Below are positions 5,336 to 6,453 of a stretch of DNA of 6,453 nt, in pieces. Origin of the DNA: an uncultured Clostridia bacterium. GTDB taxonomy: Bacteria > Bacillota > Clostridia > Oscillospirales > CAG-272. The number at the start of each line of letters is the position of its first letter. The stretch's first letter is position 1. The notes below the pieces were generated by a model, which was not told the origin of the DNA, made no database searches, and saw nothing but the letters and a program-made list of their open reading frames with translations. The stretch spans positions 1-6,453 of the forward strand of contig CALAFS010000141.1 of assembly GCA_937892405.1 (NCBI GenBank), written 5' to 3'. A program made the position numbers and the translations under genes.

Positions 5336-6453
5336 TCACGCGTCTTTGCCGAACAGACGGTAAAGGAACGCGTATCCGTCGTTTTCCGTCGGCGTCACGC
5401 GGACGCCGAGCTTTTCTTCCAGTTCGGGCACATGCATGCCGCAGAGGAAAATATCCTCCCCCGAGCGAAGGGCGTTCGCCGGGATCAGAAGTTCCTCGCC
5501 GAGGTCCTCGCCGGAAAGCTCGTCCGCAAGGTCGCGACCGGTCAGGAGTCCCGCGACCGTGATGCTCTCACCAAAGAAATGATTGATGATTTTGTAAACT
5601 TTGATTTTTAAAAGCGGGCAGATTTTCTCCACGCTTGCACAAAGGGAAGACAAGAGCGGATAGGCGGCGACGCCTGTCGCGATTGATATTTTCCGTTCTT
5701 TTTTGACCTCTTTTGCAAGAGTCGCGATATCCTCTGCCGCGAAGTTGAAGTCGTCCGCAAAGGAGCGGAGCATGCCGACCCCGTTCTCGAGCTGGGGGTA
5801 TCCTTCATAATATTCCGCAGGGGGAATCTGCCGCCCCGCCTTCAGATAAAATTCGTCGGCGGCGAAGAAAAGGCGCGTGCCGATCTTCTCCTTCAGTTCT
5901 TTACCGACGCTGTCGATCGCGTCGATGACCTCCCCTGCCTCCTCTTTCGAGAAGTCGGTCAGGGGGCAGAGCTTTTCTCTGTATTTCGTCAGTCCCGCGG
6001 GCACAATGGAGACACTCGTCATTTCCGGTGCGTACTTTGAGAGATCGCGCATCGAGCGCAGGAGTTCCTCCCCGTCGTTGATCCCGTGGCAGAGCACGAT
6101 CTGCCCGCACAGGGACAGTCCCGCCTCCTTGAAGACATCGAGATAGCGGAGCACCTCCCCCGCTCTCTTGTTCTTCATCATCTTCACCCGCAGCTCGGGG
6201 TTAGTGGTGTGTACCGAGATGTTGATCGGAGAAAAGCGCATCTTCACAATGCGCGCGACATCCCGGTCGGTCATGTTCGTCAGGGTGATGTAGTTCCCGT
6301 GTAAGAAGGACAGGCGGGAGTCGTCGTCCTTGAAATAGACAGACTCGCGCATGCCCTTCGGGTTCTGATCGATAAAGCAGAAGATACACCCGTTTTTGCA
6401 GGAATGTTTCTTATCCATCAGGGGCGTCGCAAAGGACAGCCCGATGTCGTCGG
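5336..6453 (-). CDS. Radical-SAM DUF512 protein, N-terminus missing
   Basis: The frame is open to the right edge, and 371 codons are visible. An internal ATG at 6418 is not the real start, since conserved sequence (DDIGLSFATPL) continues upstream of it. The key motif is CKNGCIFC (6377-6400), a CX3CX2C cluster that in radical-SAM enzymes binds a [4Fe-4S] cluster and S-adenosylmethionine. It is followed by FIDQNPKGMRESVYFKDDD and LSFLHGNYITLTN, hallmarks of the DUF512 family. Further on are INISVHTTNPELR, QIVLCHGINDGEEL and SIVPAGLTKYREKLCPL; the C-terminal half is the DUF512 domain itself. Family members usually begin with a PDZ-like domain and total roughly 430-460 residues, so about 60-90 residues are probably missing beyond the edge. 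The reaction is unknown. Its place directly before der is common in Clostridia (from memory) and hints at a link with translation or ribosome maturation, which is inference only. Confidence 0.92.
   Translation of the reverse strand, partial: DDIGLSFATPLMDKKHSCKNGCIFCFIDQNPKGMRESVYFKDDDSRLSFLHGNYITLTNMTDRDVARIVKMRFSPINISVHTTNPELRVKMMKNKRAGEVLRYLDVFKEAGLSLCGQIVLCHGINDGEELLRSMRDLSKYAPEMTSVSIVPAGLTKYREKLCPLTDFSKEEAGEVIDAIDSVGKELKEKIGTRLFFAADEFYLKAGRQIPPAEYYEGYPQLENGVGMLRSFADDFNFAAEDIATLAKEVKKERKISIATGVAAYPLLSSLCASVEKICPLLKIKVYKIINHFFGESITVAGLLTGRDLADELSGEDLGEELLIPANALRSGEDIFLCGMHVPELEEKLGVRVTPTENDGYAFLYRLFGKDA

Overview
The window comes from an endospore-forming, fairly G+C-rich member of the Clostridia (Firmicutes/Bacillota). 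The evidence is a complete spore germination protease gene (gpr), a radical-SAM DUF512 protein of the type common in Clostridia placed directly before der, strong Gram-positive Shine-Dalgarno sequences, and G+C-rich genes separated by short A+T-rich spacers. The genus cannot be named from this sequence.

Layout, left to right. Positions 1-810 (minus) hold the N-terminal 270 codons of an oligopeptide-type ABC transporter lipoprotein that runs off the left edge. Positions 811-1036 are a divergent intergenic region with a good sigma-A-type extended -10 promoter for the lipoprotein, two small palindromes, and a candidate forespore (sigma-F/sigma-G) promoter for gpr. gpr (1037-1924, plus) follows. 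It converges on a nitroreductase-like flavoprotein gene (2005-2583, minus), and a 28-bp inverted repeat lies between them as a probable bidirectional terminator. From right to left the minus strand reads: DUF512 radical-SAM protein (5' end missing), der, obg, nitroreductase. The gaps are 21, 73 and 36 nt, so this is probably one operon.

How the genes work together. Der and Obg are both GTPases that act on 50S ribosomal subunit maturation, so the minus-strand group has a ribosome-assembly core, with a radical-SAM protein of unknown role upstream and a flavoprotein downstream. gpr is a separate sporulation/germination gene: its product degrades the small acid-soluble proteins that coat spore DNA. 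The lipoprotein belongs to a nutrient or peptide uptake system lying mostly outside the window.

No stretch longer than 300 bases lacks a gene. I saw no tRNA, rRNA, CRISPR array, insertion sequence, integrase or attachment site. I did not find a clear new biological system. The points most worth following up are the uncharacterised DUF512 protein, the der-obg pairing, the compact GPR with its forespore-type promoter, and the possible hairpin in the obg leader.
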